Positions 1 through 10,360 are shown, counted from the stretch's first letter. The stretch is DNA of 64,000 nt from Tenrec ecaudatus (GCF_050624435.1 NC_134537.1:119277586-119341585); one strand, 5' to 3'. Made by a program: numbers and translations. The notes: a model not told the origin generated them from the letters alone.

Positions 1-133
1 GCGCTCTACTCATAAAGATCTGCTCGGGTTTTCTAATACCTACAAGCAGAAGCCTGGGGAATTTCCCTGGGAAGGTTACTAAGGGTGTGGGATACTGGTG
101 CAAGGAATGTAACATTAGACTAGTCTGAGTTTC

Positions 134-800
134 TTGATATGGGGCCCTAAACACAGTCTTCCTTCAATGTCTCAGCGAGGGGTTAAGAGAGGATCTAACT
201 GCTTATTTGGTTGGTTCACTAAAGCATGGGCTGCCAAATGGCCTAGATTAGACCAACTTGAGGTACCTGACCTACCTAGGTACACTGTAGAAGAAGGCAT
301 CCAAAAGCTTAGGGAAATTGATACGTTGGAATGGATCTCTCAGGATATTCCCATAGACCCAAAGAGGGAGGGCTCTGAGGACATACCTTTCATCACAACC
401 ATAAAGAACGAGTTTGAGAAGTGGGCCCCAGCATCTCTGAAGAATCCCGTCATTGCTATTTTATGTACAGCAGGATTAACAGTGAGACCTCTGATATTTG
501 CCCACAATGGAGCTGATTGGTTCCCGTAGTGGTAGAGGGCAGGTGTCAGCACTGAATCAACAGAGACAGGGTTGGCATGGTTATCGTAATGGACAGCAAG
601 GTTTCTGTAGTCATCAAACAACTTGTCTCAGGTGGACTTATGGCATTGGCTACTTAGCCACAGTGTCCCTGGGAGTGAAATACATGGGAAACCTACTAAA
701 TATTTACATGATCTATAGAGGCAGAAGAATGCTGGAGCAGGTGAACAGCAGAATAGAAAATCACAACTTAATCAATTCCCAGACCTAAGTCAGTATACAG
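134..800 (+). pseudogene. gag-like remnant of the ERV
   Basis: A 131-codon frame (134-529) followed by a +1-shifted frame (498-788) cover the stretch just upstream of the protease. In intact elements this would be the structural polyprotein (matrix and capsid). No clear CCHC zinc knuckle is visible, and no major homology region can be named with confidence. The assignment rests on position before the protease and on the absence of any other explanation. It cannot make a full product. Confidence 0.5.
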
Positions 801-924
801 ACTCACAACCCCTTGAATGAGGGGAAGGTCAGGTTCCTTTGAAGGAGGACCCTGCTACATCACCGACCATTTATACACTAAGTATTTCTTCTAGCCTTCC
901 CCAAAGAGTCCTGTCGGGAAAAGG

Positions 925-1260
925 AAATATTCAAACTTTTGGGGGATTACTAGACACTGGCTCTGAACTGACATTAATTCCAGTAGACCCAACATGATTC
1001 AAAGGCCTCCCAATCAGAGTGGGGCATATGGAGGTCAAGTTTTCCATGGAGTTTTAACTCAGGTACACCTCAATATGAACCCATCCTGTCATCATTTCCC
1101 CATTTCAGAATGCATCATTGGAATAGACATACTTAGTAACTGGCAGAACACCCATATTGGATCTGTGAAATGTGGAATAAGGACTATTATGGTAGAAAAG
1201 GCCAAGTGGATGCCATTAGAACTGCCATTGCATAAAAAATTAGTAAGCTCAAAGGAATAG
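925..1260 (+). pseudogene. ERV aspartic protease remnant
   Basis: The active-site motif DTGS is readable at about 953-964, preceded by two Leu codons as in retropepsins. About 60 residues on, in the frame 994-1260, a Gly-Ile-Asp-Ile-Leu stretch at about 1119-1133 resembles the conserved end of the retropepsin fold. A frame break lies between them, near 990. The protease would cut Gag-Pol during maturation; this copy is broken. Confidence 0.65.
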
Positions 1261-1369
1261 CACATTCCTGAAGGGATTGCAGGCATTAGTGCCACCAGCA
1301 GAGACTTGAAGGACACAGGGGTGGTAATTCCTTCTATATCCCAGTTAATTCACCCTATTTCGCCTAAAA

Positions 1370-1670
1370 AAAAAATCAGATGGATCCTGGAGAATACCAG
1401 GGGATTAGCATAAACTTAACCAGGTGGTGACTCCAATTGCAGCTGCCATTCCAGATGTGATTTCATTGCTTGAGCAAATCAATATTTCTCCTGGTCTTTG
1501 GTATGCAGCTATAGTTCTGGCTAATGCCTTCTTATCAATTCCAGTCTTCAAGGACCACCTGCTTGTTCCAGTTGGCAGGGTCAACAGCTCTCCACCATGG
1601 GTACATCAACTGTCCATCCTGTGCCATAATTTAGTCCAAAAGTATCTTGATCGAGCGGAGGTGCCTGCAG
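1370..1670 (+). pseudogene. ERV reverse transcriptase, N-terminal part
   Basis: The frame 1424-1933 begins with RT fingers/palm sequence. The motif-A region reads AIVLANAFLSIP at about 1507-1542; the usual catalytic Asp before Leu is Val here. The conserved CHNLVQ segment that precedes motif C lies at about 1621-1638. The RT reading stops making sense at about 1665-1675, where the JPT1 retrocopy starts. RT resumes near 2375 at motif C, so the two halves flank the insertion. Confidence 0.75.
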
Positions 1671-2375
1671 CGGTTGCCAGTAGTAGGTTGCAGGGTGGTT
1701 CTGTGCCCTTCGTCTCAATCCTCACACAGTGGCTCCTCGTGCTGGCCCTCCTTGTTTCTGGGCACCAGGACCACCATCACCACTTTCACGGGCGTCGATC
1801 CCACCAGCAGAAGCAGCTCTCAGGTTTTGCGGCCTCCAGGTGGTGGCTCCAATTTCTCATTAGGCTTTTACGAACCAGTACAACAACCTGTGCAGAGGAC
1901 CAAAATGGCCTCCAATACCTTTGGGACGTCTGAAGAAAGCTCCCCTTCTTGGAGCAAGTCCACAGGTGCCAGTCTAGTGATGGCAGGGAAGACTCTGAGC
2001 CCTCGCTGTCCCAGACAAGGAGCTCTTCAGAAACAAACTCCGGAGACTATTTCGACCTGAAGGGAGAAGGATATTCACGGAAATGTGGACCCAGACCTGT
2101 CCGCCAGCCTGGGCCCGAGCGAGGAGAAGCCTGTGCCTGCTGCCCCTGTGACCAGCCCTGTTGCGCCGGCACCCATGCCATCCAGGAGAAACCCACCCTG
2201 CGGCAAGTCCAGCCGGGTCCTGGGTTAACCGCCCGAGCATGACCCCCTGTGCCCCATCCTGCTCTCTGTGTGTTTCTCCACATGCGTGTGAACTGCACAA
2301 TTTGAGCCTGACTGTACATCTTTTGGGTTTGTTTCATTTAAAAAGAAGGATCTCGATTGTCTGTCTCTTCCATAA
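1660..2375 (+). pseudogene. JPT1: JPT1 (HN1) processed pseudogene inserted in ERV pol
   Basis: From 1767 the frame reads [19 protein letters not shown] and then [12 protein letters not shown], the recognisable start of Jupiter microtubule-associated homolog 1 (JPT1, formerly HN1), a small microtubule-associated protein. The initiator ATG has become AGG at 1767-1769. After SWSKSTGAS a frameshift (about 1975) moves homology into the frame 1949-2242, which continues [11 protein letters not shown] and similar. The C-terminus GKSSRVLG followed by TAA is at 2202-2228. A 3' UTR-like segment follows to about 2345 with a short A-rich stretch. There are no introns, so it is a retrocopy. The 5' UTR probably occupies about 1675-1766. 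The ends are not resolved to the base. Confidence 0.85.
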
Positions 2376-2600
2376 CATGCCACACTAGTGCATTCTACTG
2401 ATGACATTGTGCGGACTTGACCGACTAAGGGGGGTGCAACAAAGACTCTAGATTCACTGGCACAACAGCTGCATGAGGAAGGTTGGGAAATCAACTCAAT
2501 GAAGACTCAGGCAGCAATGAAGTTTCTAGGGGTCCACTGGTGGGGACATATCAAGACATCCCTACTAAAGTGAAGAATAAACTATTGCATCTGCTGCCCC
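2376..2600 (+). pseudogene. ERV reverse transcriptase, motif C and thumb remnant
   Basis: Directly after the retropseudogene the sequence reads Ser-Thr-Asp-Asp-Ile-Val (about 2391-2408), the RT motif C with its paired catalytic Asp but Ser where Tyr is usual. Downstream, one frame gives LAQQLHEEGWEIN and then a KFLGVHW-like segment (about 2456-2545), typical of the RT thumb. Stops interrupt it. It joins naturally to the segment ending near 1670, with only about 40 residues of normal spacing lost to the insertion. Confidence 0.75.
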
Positions 2601-3240
2601 CCCGCCCCAACAACTAAATAGGAGACACAATGCCTAGTGGGCCTTTTGGGATTTTGGAGGCAACATACCCCTCACTTGGGTGTTCTAAATCAACCTTTTT
2701 ATCAAGTGACACGAAAGGCCTCCAATTTTGAGTGGCCCCAGAACAAGAAAAGGCTCTTCAACATGTGCAGGCTGCCATACAAGCTGCTTTGGCCCTGGGA
2801 CCCAGCTGACCCGATAGTGCTAGAGGTGTCAGTTGTAGATAAAGATGCAGTGTGGAGTCTTTGGCATACCCCTATTGGAAAATCACAGCGTAGACCCTTG
2901 GGATTTTGGAGTAAAGCCCTGGGTTCCTCAGCAGACAACTACTCCCCTTTTGTTAAACAGTGTTTGGTCTGTTACTGGACCTTAGTGGAGACTGAACACC
3001 TCACTATGGGTCACCAAGTCACCATGAGGCCTGAGCTACCCATCATGAACTAGATATTGTCTGATACACAGAATCAGAAAGTTGGGTGTGTGCACAGCAA
3101 CACTCCATTGTTAAATGAAAGTGGTATATACAATATAAGGCTAGAGCAGGACATGAAGGTACAAGTAAGCTGCGTGAAGAAGTGGCCCAAATGCTCACAG
3201 TCTCCACTCCTGTCACAGTACCTGCCTTCTCCCAGTATGA
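2601..3240 (+). pseudogene. ERV pol connection domain remnant
   Basis: The 138-codon frame 2637-3053 carries the RT-to-RNase H connection region, including the readable segments GFWRQHTPHLGVL and LGFWSKALGSSADNYSPF. The latter is the tether typical of ERV-L and spumavirus-like pol. The frame ends at a TAG at 3051-3053 and the sequence continues in another frame to the RNase H. It has no independent function. Confidence 0.75.
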
Positions 3241-3760
3241 ACCAATGATCTCCTGGGGAGTGCCTTATGATAAGTTGACTGACGAACAGAAAATGCATGC
3301 TTTCTTTACAGATGGCTCTGCACGATATGCGGGTGCCATTCGTAAGTGGACAGCAGCAGCACTATAGCCCCTTTCTGGGATCTCCATCATAGAAGGGGGG
3401 TGGGGGGTAGGTGGTTTGGGGGAAATCCTCCCAATGGGCAGAACTTCCAGCAGTGAACTTGGCTGTTTGGTTTACCTGGAAGGAGAAATGGCCAGATGTG
3501 AGGTTATACACTGATTCATGGGCTGTGAATAATGGCTTGGCTGGATGGTGAGGGAATTGGAGAGAACATGATTGGAAAATTGGTGACAAGGAGGTGTGGG
3601 GAAGAGATATGTGGATAGACCTCACTGATGCGGTCATGAAAATAAAGATAATCTTGTCTCATGTGAATGCTCACCAAAGGGTTACCTCTGAAGGGGAGGA
3701 CTTTAACTATCAAGTAGATAAGATGACACACACTGTGGAGATTCCTCCTCCTCTTTCCTC
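3241..3760 (+). pseudogene. ERV RNase H remnant
   Basis: The RNase H start motif FFTDGSARYAG is readable at about 3301-3333, with the first catalytic Asp kept. The frame stops at 3365-3367. In shifted frames there follow the Glu-containing helix (about 3430-3490), YTDSWAV (about 3508-3528) with the Asp of the catalytic set, and SHVNAHQR (about 3658-3681) containing the late His. Domain order is intact, but at least two frame changes and stops separate the motifs. Confidence 0.75.
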
Positions 3761-4290
3761 TCAACGGGCACATGAACAAAGTGGACATGGTGGCAGGAAT
3801 GGAGGTTGTACATGGGCACTGTAACATGGACTTCTACTCACCAAGGCTGACTTGGCCACTGCTGAGTCCCCATCTTCCAGCAGCAGAAGCCAATATTAAG
3901 TCCAAGCTATGGGACCATTCCTTGGGGGAGTCAACCAGCAACGTGGTAGCCAGTTGATGACATAGGGACAGTTCCATCATGGAGGGGGCAGCATTTTGTT
4001 CTTACTGGAATAGACTCCTACTCTGGGTATGGATTTGCCTTCCCTGCATGCAATGCTTCTGCCAAAGTGACCATTTGTGAACTTAAAGAATGCCTCACCT
4101 ACCGGCATGTTGTCCCACATAGAACTGCTTCAGATCAAAGAAATCACTTCAGGGCAAATGCAGTGCAGCAATGGGACCATGCCCATGAAATCCTCTGGTC
4201 ATATCATGTTCTTCATCATCGTGAAGCAGCTGGCTTAATAGAACAATGGAATGGGCTCCTAAAGACACAATTATGACACCAGCTAGGTGG
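3761..4290 (+). pseudogene. ERV integrase remnant
   Basis: A His-rich segment at about 3766-3810 corresponds to the integrase zinc-binding domain. The core then reads TGIDSYSGYGFAFPA at about 4006-4050 (first catalytic Asp), ASDQRNHF at about 4126-4150 (second Asp) and EAAGLIEQWNGLLK at about 4222-4265 (Glu), i.e. the D,D35E triad in order. The frame 4067-4276 covers the second half. The first half is interrupted, so the copy is dead even though the triad can be read. Confidence 0.8.
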
Positions 4291-4850
4291 CAACAACTTG
4301 TAGAGCAGGGACAATGTTCTCCAGGAGGCTGTACTTGCTCTAAACCAGCACCCAATATATGGCGCTCTGTCTCTAATAGCTAGGATTCATGGGTCCATGA
4401 ACCGAGGGGTGGAAGCTGGAGTGACACCACTCACTATTACTCCTAGTGATACCCACTTGCAGCATTTTTGCTTCCGGTCCCAGCAATCCTATGCACTTTA
4501 GGCCTGGAGGTCCCGGTCCCGAAGGAAGGAACTCTCCCACCCGCAAACACAGCATGGAATCCACTGAACTGGCAGCTGAGAATGATTCCTGGTAATTTCT
4601 TATGCCTTTGAATAAACAGGTCAGGAAGGGTGTCACTGGAGTGAGTGGTGTGATTGATCCTGATTACCAAGGAGAAATTGGTGCCACATAATGGAAGTAA
4701 TGAAGAATATGTCTGGAATCCAGGAGATTATATAAGTCAAGCAATGCAAGTGAATGGGATCCACCAGCCTCAAGCTCAAGTGATGTACACACCAGATGCA
4801 TGGCAAAAGAGGTCTCAAAGGAGCCTCAAAGCACTGGCAACATGACCCAC
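4291..4850 (+). pseudogene. dUTPase-like domain downstream of integrase
   Basis: After the integrase, frame-shifted sequence leads to Gly-Val-Ile-Asp-Pro-Asp-Tyr-Gln-Gly-Glu at about 4640-4669, the classical dUTPase motif holding the uridine-binding Asp/Tyr. Residues beyond it (frame 4654-4845) match the same domain with a stop between. dUTPases hydrolyse dUTP to dUMP. A dUTPase in this position is the diagnostic feature of ERV-L. It is broken by stops and has no visible normal C-terminal P-loop-like motif. Confidence 0.7.
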
Positions 4851-5321
4851 AGACTGACCTGGCCCACAGGGAGTGCAGCTCACAGGTTGAGGCAGAGAAC
4901 TAGCTCTAGCAGCAGCCCACGCTCCAGCAGGCTCTAATTACAGGAAAGCAAGAGATAGGGAGGCAGGCCCTGCAGAGCCCTTTATCTCTTTACGCTCCAA
5001 ACAAACTGCCACTTGATGAATCCCACATGTTCTTGTTGGCCAGGTTGGCACAATAAACCTATTTATCACAGTCTATCCCTTGCCAACTTGGCATAAGTAT
5101 ATGATTCTTTAGCCATATGTAATTTCCAGACATTAATGAAACCACACTATCATATATCTATAAATGAAAACACACTGAATGTAATTGTGTCTGGTCTATC
5201 ATACATGAACAAAGGAAAGATATTCAATAAGCATATATAAAGAAGCAATACTGACAATCATAAACATTGCTTTTCCAATTAATCATGTGGTCATAACTGA
5301 TAGGTAGAACTACTCTCTTCT
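4851..5321 (+). mobile_element. LTR-like fragment, family shared with 57590-58180
   Basis: About 250 bases (5055-5310) are clearly related to 57945-58170: both contain a block around the shared string ATTTCCAGACATTAATGAAA, then CATGAACAAnGGAAAGATATTCA, and both end at ACTGACAATCATA. Upstream both copies hold a CTGGCCCACAGG string and end a segment with ...ATCACAG or ...ACCACAG, as an LTR end would. It sits immediately after the ERV dUTPase, so it may be part of that element's 3' region. Orientation and exact type are uncertain. Confidence 0.5.
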
Positions 5322-5329
5322 AGTACTCA

Positions 5330-5791
5330 TTCTGTATTACCTTTGCCCTCAGCCAGCACCAGTGTTGGCCGTGGTCCTTTGCCTGGTGGGGTGACCAGAC
5401 CTTTGTTCCTGAGGGGTCTGGGTCATTGGACAGTCTTTCGGGATTGGGATATCTGGGCCTGCTTTGCTAAGCTCCTGAGTTGCTAAGGGTTAGTGACCTG
5501 CCTTGCTGCTCGCTGCCTATGGGCTTTGGACTCTGCTTGCCTTGGCTTTTGACCCAGCAGCCTATGTGAGTTGACGAACTTCCAGTATATTAATTGTTCC
5601 ATGGAAGTGAATTGAACTTAACCTTCTGTACCACTGCATGGACTAATGAGCTTTTATGTTTTTTCTTGCTGTATAAATCTATCATATATACAAATAAATT
5701 ATATATCTATATAAATTATATATATAAATAAATTATATATATATTCCTAAGTGTCCTGGTTTTGTGTCTCTAGAGAATCCTGTCTAACACA
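5330..5791 (-). mobile_element. ERVL/MLT2-type LTR, minus strand
   Basis: Read on the minus strand, the element begins TGTGTTAGACAGGATTCTC followed by TAGAGACACAAAACC, the hallmark start of MLT2-like ERVL LTRs, then an (AT)-rich stretch and a decayed body. The right edge (CTAACACA at 5784-5791) is clear; the left edge near 5330 is a guess. An AT microsatellite lies inside it at about 5685-5745. Confidence 0.6.
5685..5745. repeat. AT-rich microsatellite
   Basis: Imperfect ATATAA/TATATA repeats within the LTR at 5330-5791. Expected to be length-polymorphic. Confidence 0.8.
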
Positions 5792-5799
5792 CGTATGAA

Positions 5800-6200
5800 T
5801 TTATTGTCTAGCTTTCATATGAATGTGGTTAAATATACCATGATTCAGGCTTAATTTAATATTCAAAGTGACATCCTTGCTCTTCAACACTTTAAAGAGG
5901 TCTCATGTAACAGATTTGCCCAAGACAATACAATGTTTGATTTACTGTCTGCTAATTCCATGAGTGTTGATTATGGTGCCAAGTAAAATGAACCTTGGGC
6001 AACTTCAATCTTCTTCCATGTATCATGTTATTGGCCCCTATGGAGGATTTTTTTTCCTTTACATTTATGTGCAACCCATACTGAAGGCATAGTCTTTGCT
6101 TTTCATCACTAAGTGTTTCGGATCCCTTTTCATCCCAGCAAACATGGTGTGTTGCCTGCCTATCACAGTTATAGTGAATTCCTTGATACGGCTTTTCTAG
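5800..6200 (-). mobile_element. RTE-type LINE fragment, antisense (RT region)
   Basis: On the minus strand this matches the reverse-transcriptase part of the Afrotherian RTE LINE. It covers the same ORF2 interval as 7615-8050 and 39150-39420; the strings CACTTTAAAGAGGTC and AAGTAAAATGAA are characteristic. Because the RT segment is repeated at 7615-8050, these are two separate copies. Heavily mutated. Confidence 0.65.
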
Positions 6201-6484
6201 TCATATCCAGCCAAGGGCAGGCTAATGTTATTTAGATTGGCTACATTTTCTCCTTTTCTGATTGGTCTGGGTAAGAGAAGGGATGGGAGTTGCAAATAGC
6301 ATTACCTGACTCATTTGTAAACAACTATTAAATGCATTAATCGTGGTTTTATAAAAGTACTTGAAATTCTGATAAGGAGATTGGTCAATTTTGCTATCCT
6401 ATGGGGTATAAAATGAGCCATTTCAAAAACCTGAAGTTCCATCAAGAAAAAGAGCCAAGAGTGGAGCAGATCCATAGACCCCAC

Positions 6485-6915
6485 ATTTAAAAAAAATCAT
6501 TTTATTAGAGGCTCATACAATTCCTAACATAATTCATACATACATCAATTGTGTAAAGCACATTTATACATTCATTGCCCTCATCATTCTCATAACATTT
6601 GCTCTCCACTTAAGCCCCTGGCATCAGGTCCTCATTTTCCCCCTCCCTTCCCTCTCCCCCCTCCCTCATTAACCCTTAATAATTTATAAGTTATTATTCT
6701 ATCATATCTTACACTGTCCGACATCTCCCTTTCACCCAATTTTCTGTTGTCCATCCCCAGGGAGGAGGTTATATGTAGATGCTTATAATTGGTTCCCCCT
6801 TTTTACCCCACCCTCCCTCCACTGTCCCAGTGTGGCCACTCTCAGCACTGGTCCTGAAGGGATCATCCTCCCTGGATTCCCTGTGTTTCCAGTTCCTCTC
6901 TGTACCAGTGTATTT
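6485..6915 (-). mobile_element. L1 3' UTR, antisense, tenrec-type
   Basis: Starts with the complement of an A-tail and polyadenylation region (AAATCATTTTATTAGAGGC), then a C/T-rich tract (6630-6665) that is the complement of the purine-rich L1 3' UTR. It matches the same UTR seen in the sense direction at 15600-16013 and 52190-52690, for example the shared CCCAGGGAGGAGGTnATATG block at 6758. Truncated near 6915 by the next insertion. Relatively well preserved, so younger than most repeats here. Confidence 0.8.
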
Positions 6916-6924
6916 AACACTGAT

Positions 6925-7605
6925 CCAGGGGTACACAGACTAAAACCACAGGGGAGTGACAGCAGAGCGAAGAGGCAGAGCACGAGCTAGACAGTGGGAG
7001 TCCTCAACCAGGAGTCATGTAAAGCTCATGCTTCAGGACAGTAGACTCACTTTTCATGTGATTTCCCCCAGACGTGTAATTGAGGAAATCGGTTTGCAGA
7101 CTCTTGACCTAGACTTTTTTCTCTATAGTAGAGGAGTCACATTAAAAGAGCTTTGTAGCGTTGACGGAACAGGGTGGCGGTCAAGAAGTCATCTAGATGA
7201 GCCGCTAGACCTGCCTGTGGGCATTACTGGAGAAAATCTATCCCGATTAAAGGACTGTATTGTGACTATTTCTGATCCTAGATTGCAATCTCTACCTACC
7301 CTAGGAAATCACATACTCGAGAGTGCGCTCTGTATGTTTTGTGTGATCATTGCCACACATTGTCAGACCCACAAAGGAAGTAGAGAGGGTTTTGGAGGCA
7401 CAGCTTGTGCCAGAATTAGTAAGGAACGTCGAGGGATGGTGGCATGTCTGACCTCAGGCTCCGAGGAATCAGATCTGCTTCTGAGTTTGATTCTCTTATC
7501 CACTTTGTGAAGTCAGAGAGGCCAGGCGATGCTGGCACAGCAACGCCAGAGCCACATACAGTCAAAGGGTCTTTGTAGCTGCTATGCTCACTGGATTTAC
7601 ATATT
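6925..7605 (+). other. CpG-rich unidentified block with a 184-codon ORF
   Basis: Between an antisense L1 and an antisense RTE lies about 680 bases I cannot assign. It holds 16 CpG dinucleotides in 6961-7560, while neighbours of equal size have few. The plus strand carries an ATG-started ORF at 6956-7510 (184 aa, starting MTAERRGRARARQ, ending with a Leu/Ser-rich tail). A splice-acceptor-like tract (TTTCATGTGATTTCCCCCAG) ends at 7071. No domain is recognised. It could be a young mobile-element piece, a retrocopied mRNA, a real exon, or chance. Confidence 0.4.
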
Positions 7606-7614
7606 TCCTGCTGT

Positions 7615-8050
7615 TCCCACTAGTAAAATGAAATCCATAGCAACTCCATCTTTTCTCCATTTACCATGATGCTTATTCGTCTCATTGTGAGAATTCTTTA
7701 TTAACTTTATTTCAAGGGGTAATCTAGACTGAAATCTCTAGTGCTTGATCGTTGGCATTATGTCTTTCAAGTTCTCATTGATTTCAGCAAGCAATGCCGT
7801 AGGACCTAAACACACACCCTTCCTTCGCACATACCATGCAGTCTTCTCTTATTCTGTTGGAATGATTGCCTCTTGGTCTATACTCAGGTTCCATGTGAGA
7901 ACCAGGAAGTGTTCTGGAATTCTTAGCAATGTTATGCATAGTTTGTTAATCGCCACAACTTTGCAAAGGAGTTTGTATGGTCAATAAAACATGTGAACAC
8001 TTTTCTAATATTCTCTAAGCCAAGATCCATCTTGTTTCTAGTGTATATAA
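7615..8050 (-). mobile_element. RTE-type LINE fragment, antisense (RT region)
   Basis: Minus-strand copy of the RTE ORF2 reverse transcriptase region. Recognised by AAAATGAAATCCATAGCAAC, TTTCAGCAAGCAATG and TCAATAAAACATGTGAACAC, which parallel other copies here (e.g. 39245-39400). Interrupted by stops in all frames. Confidence 0.7.
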
Positions 8051-9000
8051 ATAAATAAATTTTGTAATACTTACACTTTTCCTTAGATCTGGCTAATTTT
8101 ACTCAATTCTGGCAGATTATTTTGTAAATTCTTTAAAATCGTTTGCAGAGATGATAAATTATGCACCTACCCCTCACATAGTGATAGGATTAAGTTTAAG
8201 AAACCAGGACATTGTGCAAAACACAGTGTTAGCAAATAATAGAAGATAACCACATCAACTTTCAAAAGTTTATATAACTGCATACTTGCATAACTGCCAT
8301 ATATCGGGAGTCATGGACCAGCAATATTGACACACAACCTTAACCATCACAGCCTATGTTATTGTCACCTAGCACTTTGGGACTTTTAGTGCTAGATATA
8401 CATCATTAATGGATACTAAAGTCTGAAAGTAGGCATTTTACTATTGCTTTAAAAGAAAATATTGAATAAGGCTATACTCTAAAAGTGAGGAGTATGTATA
8501 TATAATTAAAGACAGTTTTACTTCTTACATTCCAATATGCATGGTACATTTTTTCACTTTGTTTGACTTACTGTATATCCAGAAAAGCTAGGATGTCCAG
8601 TAAAATGTTGAACAGTAAGTGCTTCCTGATCTTTGCCTTGATCTTGACCTTAGAGGTAAAACATTCAATATTCAAGCCTTAAATATTTAAGAGTGGTTAT
8701 AAATTTTTATAGATACTATTTATCTGATCTTTTTAGATGGTTAAGGTATTTTTAAAGTCAGTGTTGAATTTTGTCTAATATAATTTCTGTGAATATGGTT
8801 ATAATATAATTTCCATTTATTTCATTAACATTAAAATTATCCATGCAATTAATAACATTAAAGTAATTTATAATGCTGGAATAATGCCTGTATTATTCTT
8901 TTTGTGTTTTGCTGGGTTCATTTTTTAGTACATTTTATTAGAATCTTAATATCTACGTTCCTGCATAAGACCTGTTAAAAATTCAAGTTGGATTTATAAG
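8051..9000. other. AT-rich sequence, nothing recognised
   Basis: Very AT-rich unique-looking DNA with no ORF above background, no SINE or LTR signature, and only short A/T runs. It may include ancient unrecognisable repeats. Confidence 0.6.
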
Positions 9001-10085
9001 AGCAGATAGCACAAAGAGTTTCACTGCTGATATCAGATGTTCCATGGCTGAAAGCAGAGAATACCACAAAGATGTTTACTTCTGTTTTTAGGCATTCAAC
9101 TGTGGAGATGATAACAAACTTGGATACATTTGTGGAGAATGGGAATTCCAGAACACTAAATTATAATTATCCCAGGCCTGTACACAGAACAAGAGGCAGT
9201 CATTTGAACAGAACAAGAGAGTATTGCCTGGTTTAAAATCAGGAAATGTATGTGTCAGGATGGTGTCCTTTTACTGTATTTATACAATCTGTGTCATGAG
9301 CAAATTTATCCAAGAATCTGGACCGTATGAAGAACGAGCCGTCAGGATGAGAGCAGCGCTTGCTATCCTATTCTGTGCAGGGACTTGAAGCACTTGTGGG
9401 TGAAAAGACTTCAACCTTCAGAATAAAGCCACGATGCTCGCCAGTGGCCCAGGAGGTAGCGCCCCGATAAGCGGAGGAACGATTGAGTTTGTCAAGCTCT
9501 TCCTTTTGCTTGCATTCAGTGATGGAAGAACAGTCAAGAAATCAACGAAATTGTACTGGAAAAATATTCTAAATAAGACCTTTTAAAAGTATTGAAGAGC
9601 AAGGATTTCACTTTGAATATTAAAGTGAGCCTGACCCAAGGCAGGGCATTATAAATGGCCTGATATGTATACAAACATTAGAGTGTAATTAAGGATTATC
9701 CAAGAAGTATTGATGTATTTGAATTATATAGATATTGGCAACTAATATTGAAATTACTTTCCACTGCCAAAGAGCAAACAGGTCTGTCTTGAAAATGTGC
9801 ATCCAGAATGCTCCTTAGAAATGAGCTTGGTTGGATTTCATATCATGTACTTTGTACATAGTATCAGAGGGAACCCTGAAAAGGGGATAGTTTGCTTGGT
9901 AAAGTATAGGCTCATCATTAAAGAGGAAGGGCTACAAAGAGAAGGTTTGACACAGTGCTTGCTATGATGGGCTGAAACATTTCTATTATGAGCATGGTGT
10001 AGGACTGGGTAGGGATTCCAGCTCTGTTCACTATGAGTTGGAACCTACTCTGTGACACCTAACTGAAAGAGCAGTTTTCTTGCAG
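9001..10085 (+). mobile_element. RTE-type LINE, 3' half of ORF2 plus tail
   Basis: Sense copy of the RTE element: the TGGTTTAAAATCAGGAAA block before the RT YxDD region, then AAAGTGAGCCTGACCCAAGG (about 9625), then the tail with TATGAGTTGGAACC (about 10031). The same order is seen at 20600-21412 and 35555-36190. Many indels; non-functional. The 3' tail sequence is the one AfroSINEs copy. Confidence 0.75.
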
Positions 10086-10110
10086 AGTTTTGGTCTGTGG
10101 ATTAGATTTA

Positions 10111-10300
10111 GGAGACTTGGTTGCATAGTTGTTACTCATTGGCTTGCTAACTGCAAGGTCAGAAGCTTGAAACTACCAGGCATTCCATAAGAGAAGGGTT
10201 TTCATTGCTTGTAAAGAACTATGGGTCTTGTAAACTCATGGGGGCAGTTTTACCTAGTCCTACAGGGTGAATACGAGCAGGCATTGAGTCGATGCCAGCG
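10111..10300 (+). repeat. AfroSINE, plus strand
   Basis: tRNA-derived head (GGAGACTTGGTTGCATAGTT), B-box-like GGTCAGAAGCTTGAAAC, body, and the RTE-like tail ending GCATTGAGTCGATGCCAGCG. Complete order but divergent. Moved in trans by LINE machinery. Confidence 0.75.
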
Positions 10301-10324
10301 AGGGGTTTTTTTGTGTTTGTTTTT

Positions 10325-10360
10325 TGAGGGTGGTGGTGGTGATGGTGGTGGTAGTAGACT
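10325..10360. repeat. (GGT)n microsatellite
   Basis: GGTGGTGGTGGTGATGGTGG follows the SINE tail. On the opposite strand it encodes a His run in a short meaningless frame. Confidence 0.85.

Larger units (their letters stand above)
1..4850 (+). mobile_element. ERV-L-like endogenous retrovirus, internal region (decayed)
   Basis: A degraded provirus read left to right: gag-like segment, aspartic protease, reverse transcriptase, connection and RNase H, integrase, then a dUTPase-like domain. A dUTPase downstream of integrase is known for class III ERV-L elements, hence the assignment. No reading frame is intact: stops and frameshifts occur every few hundred bases, and the RT is split by a host retropseudogene at about 1670-2375. 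No env-like segment is seen, as expected for ERV-L. The 5' LTR lies outside the window. It should be inert. The family call rests on domain order and remembered motifs, not an alignment. Confidence 0.8.
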
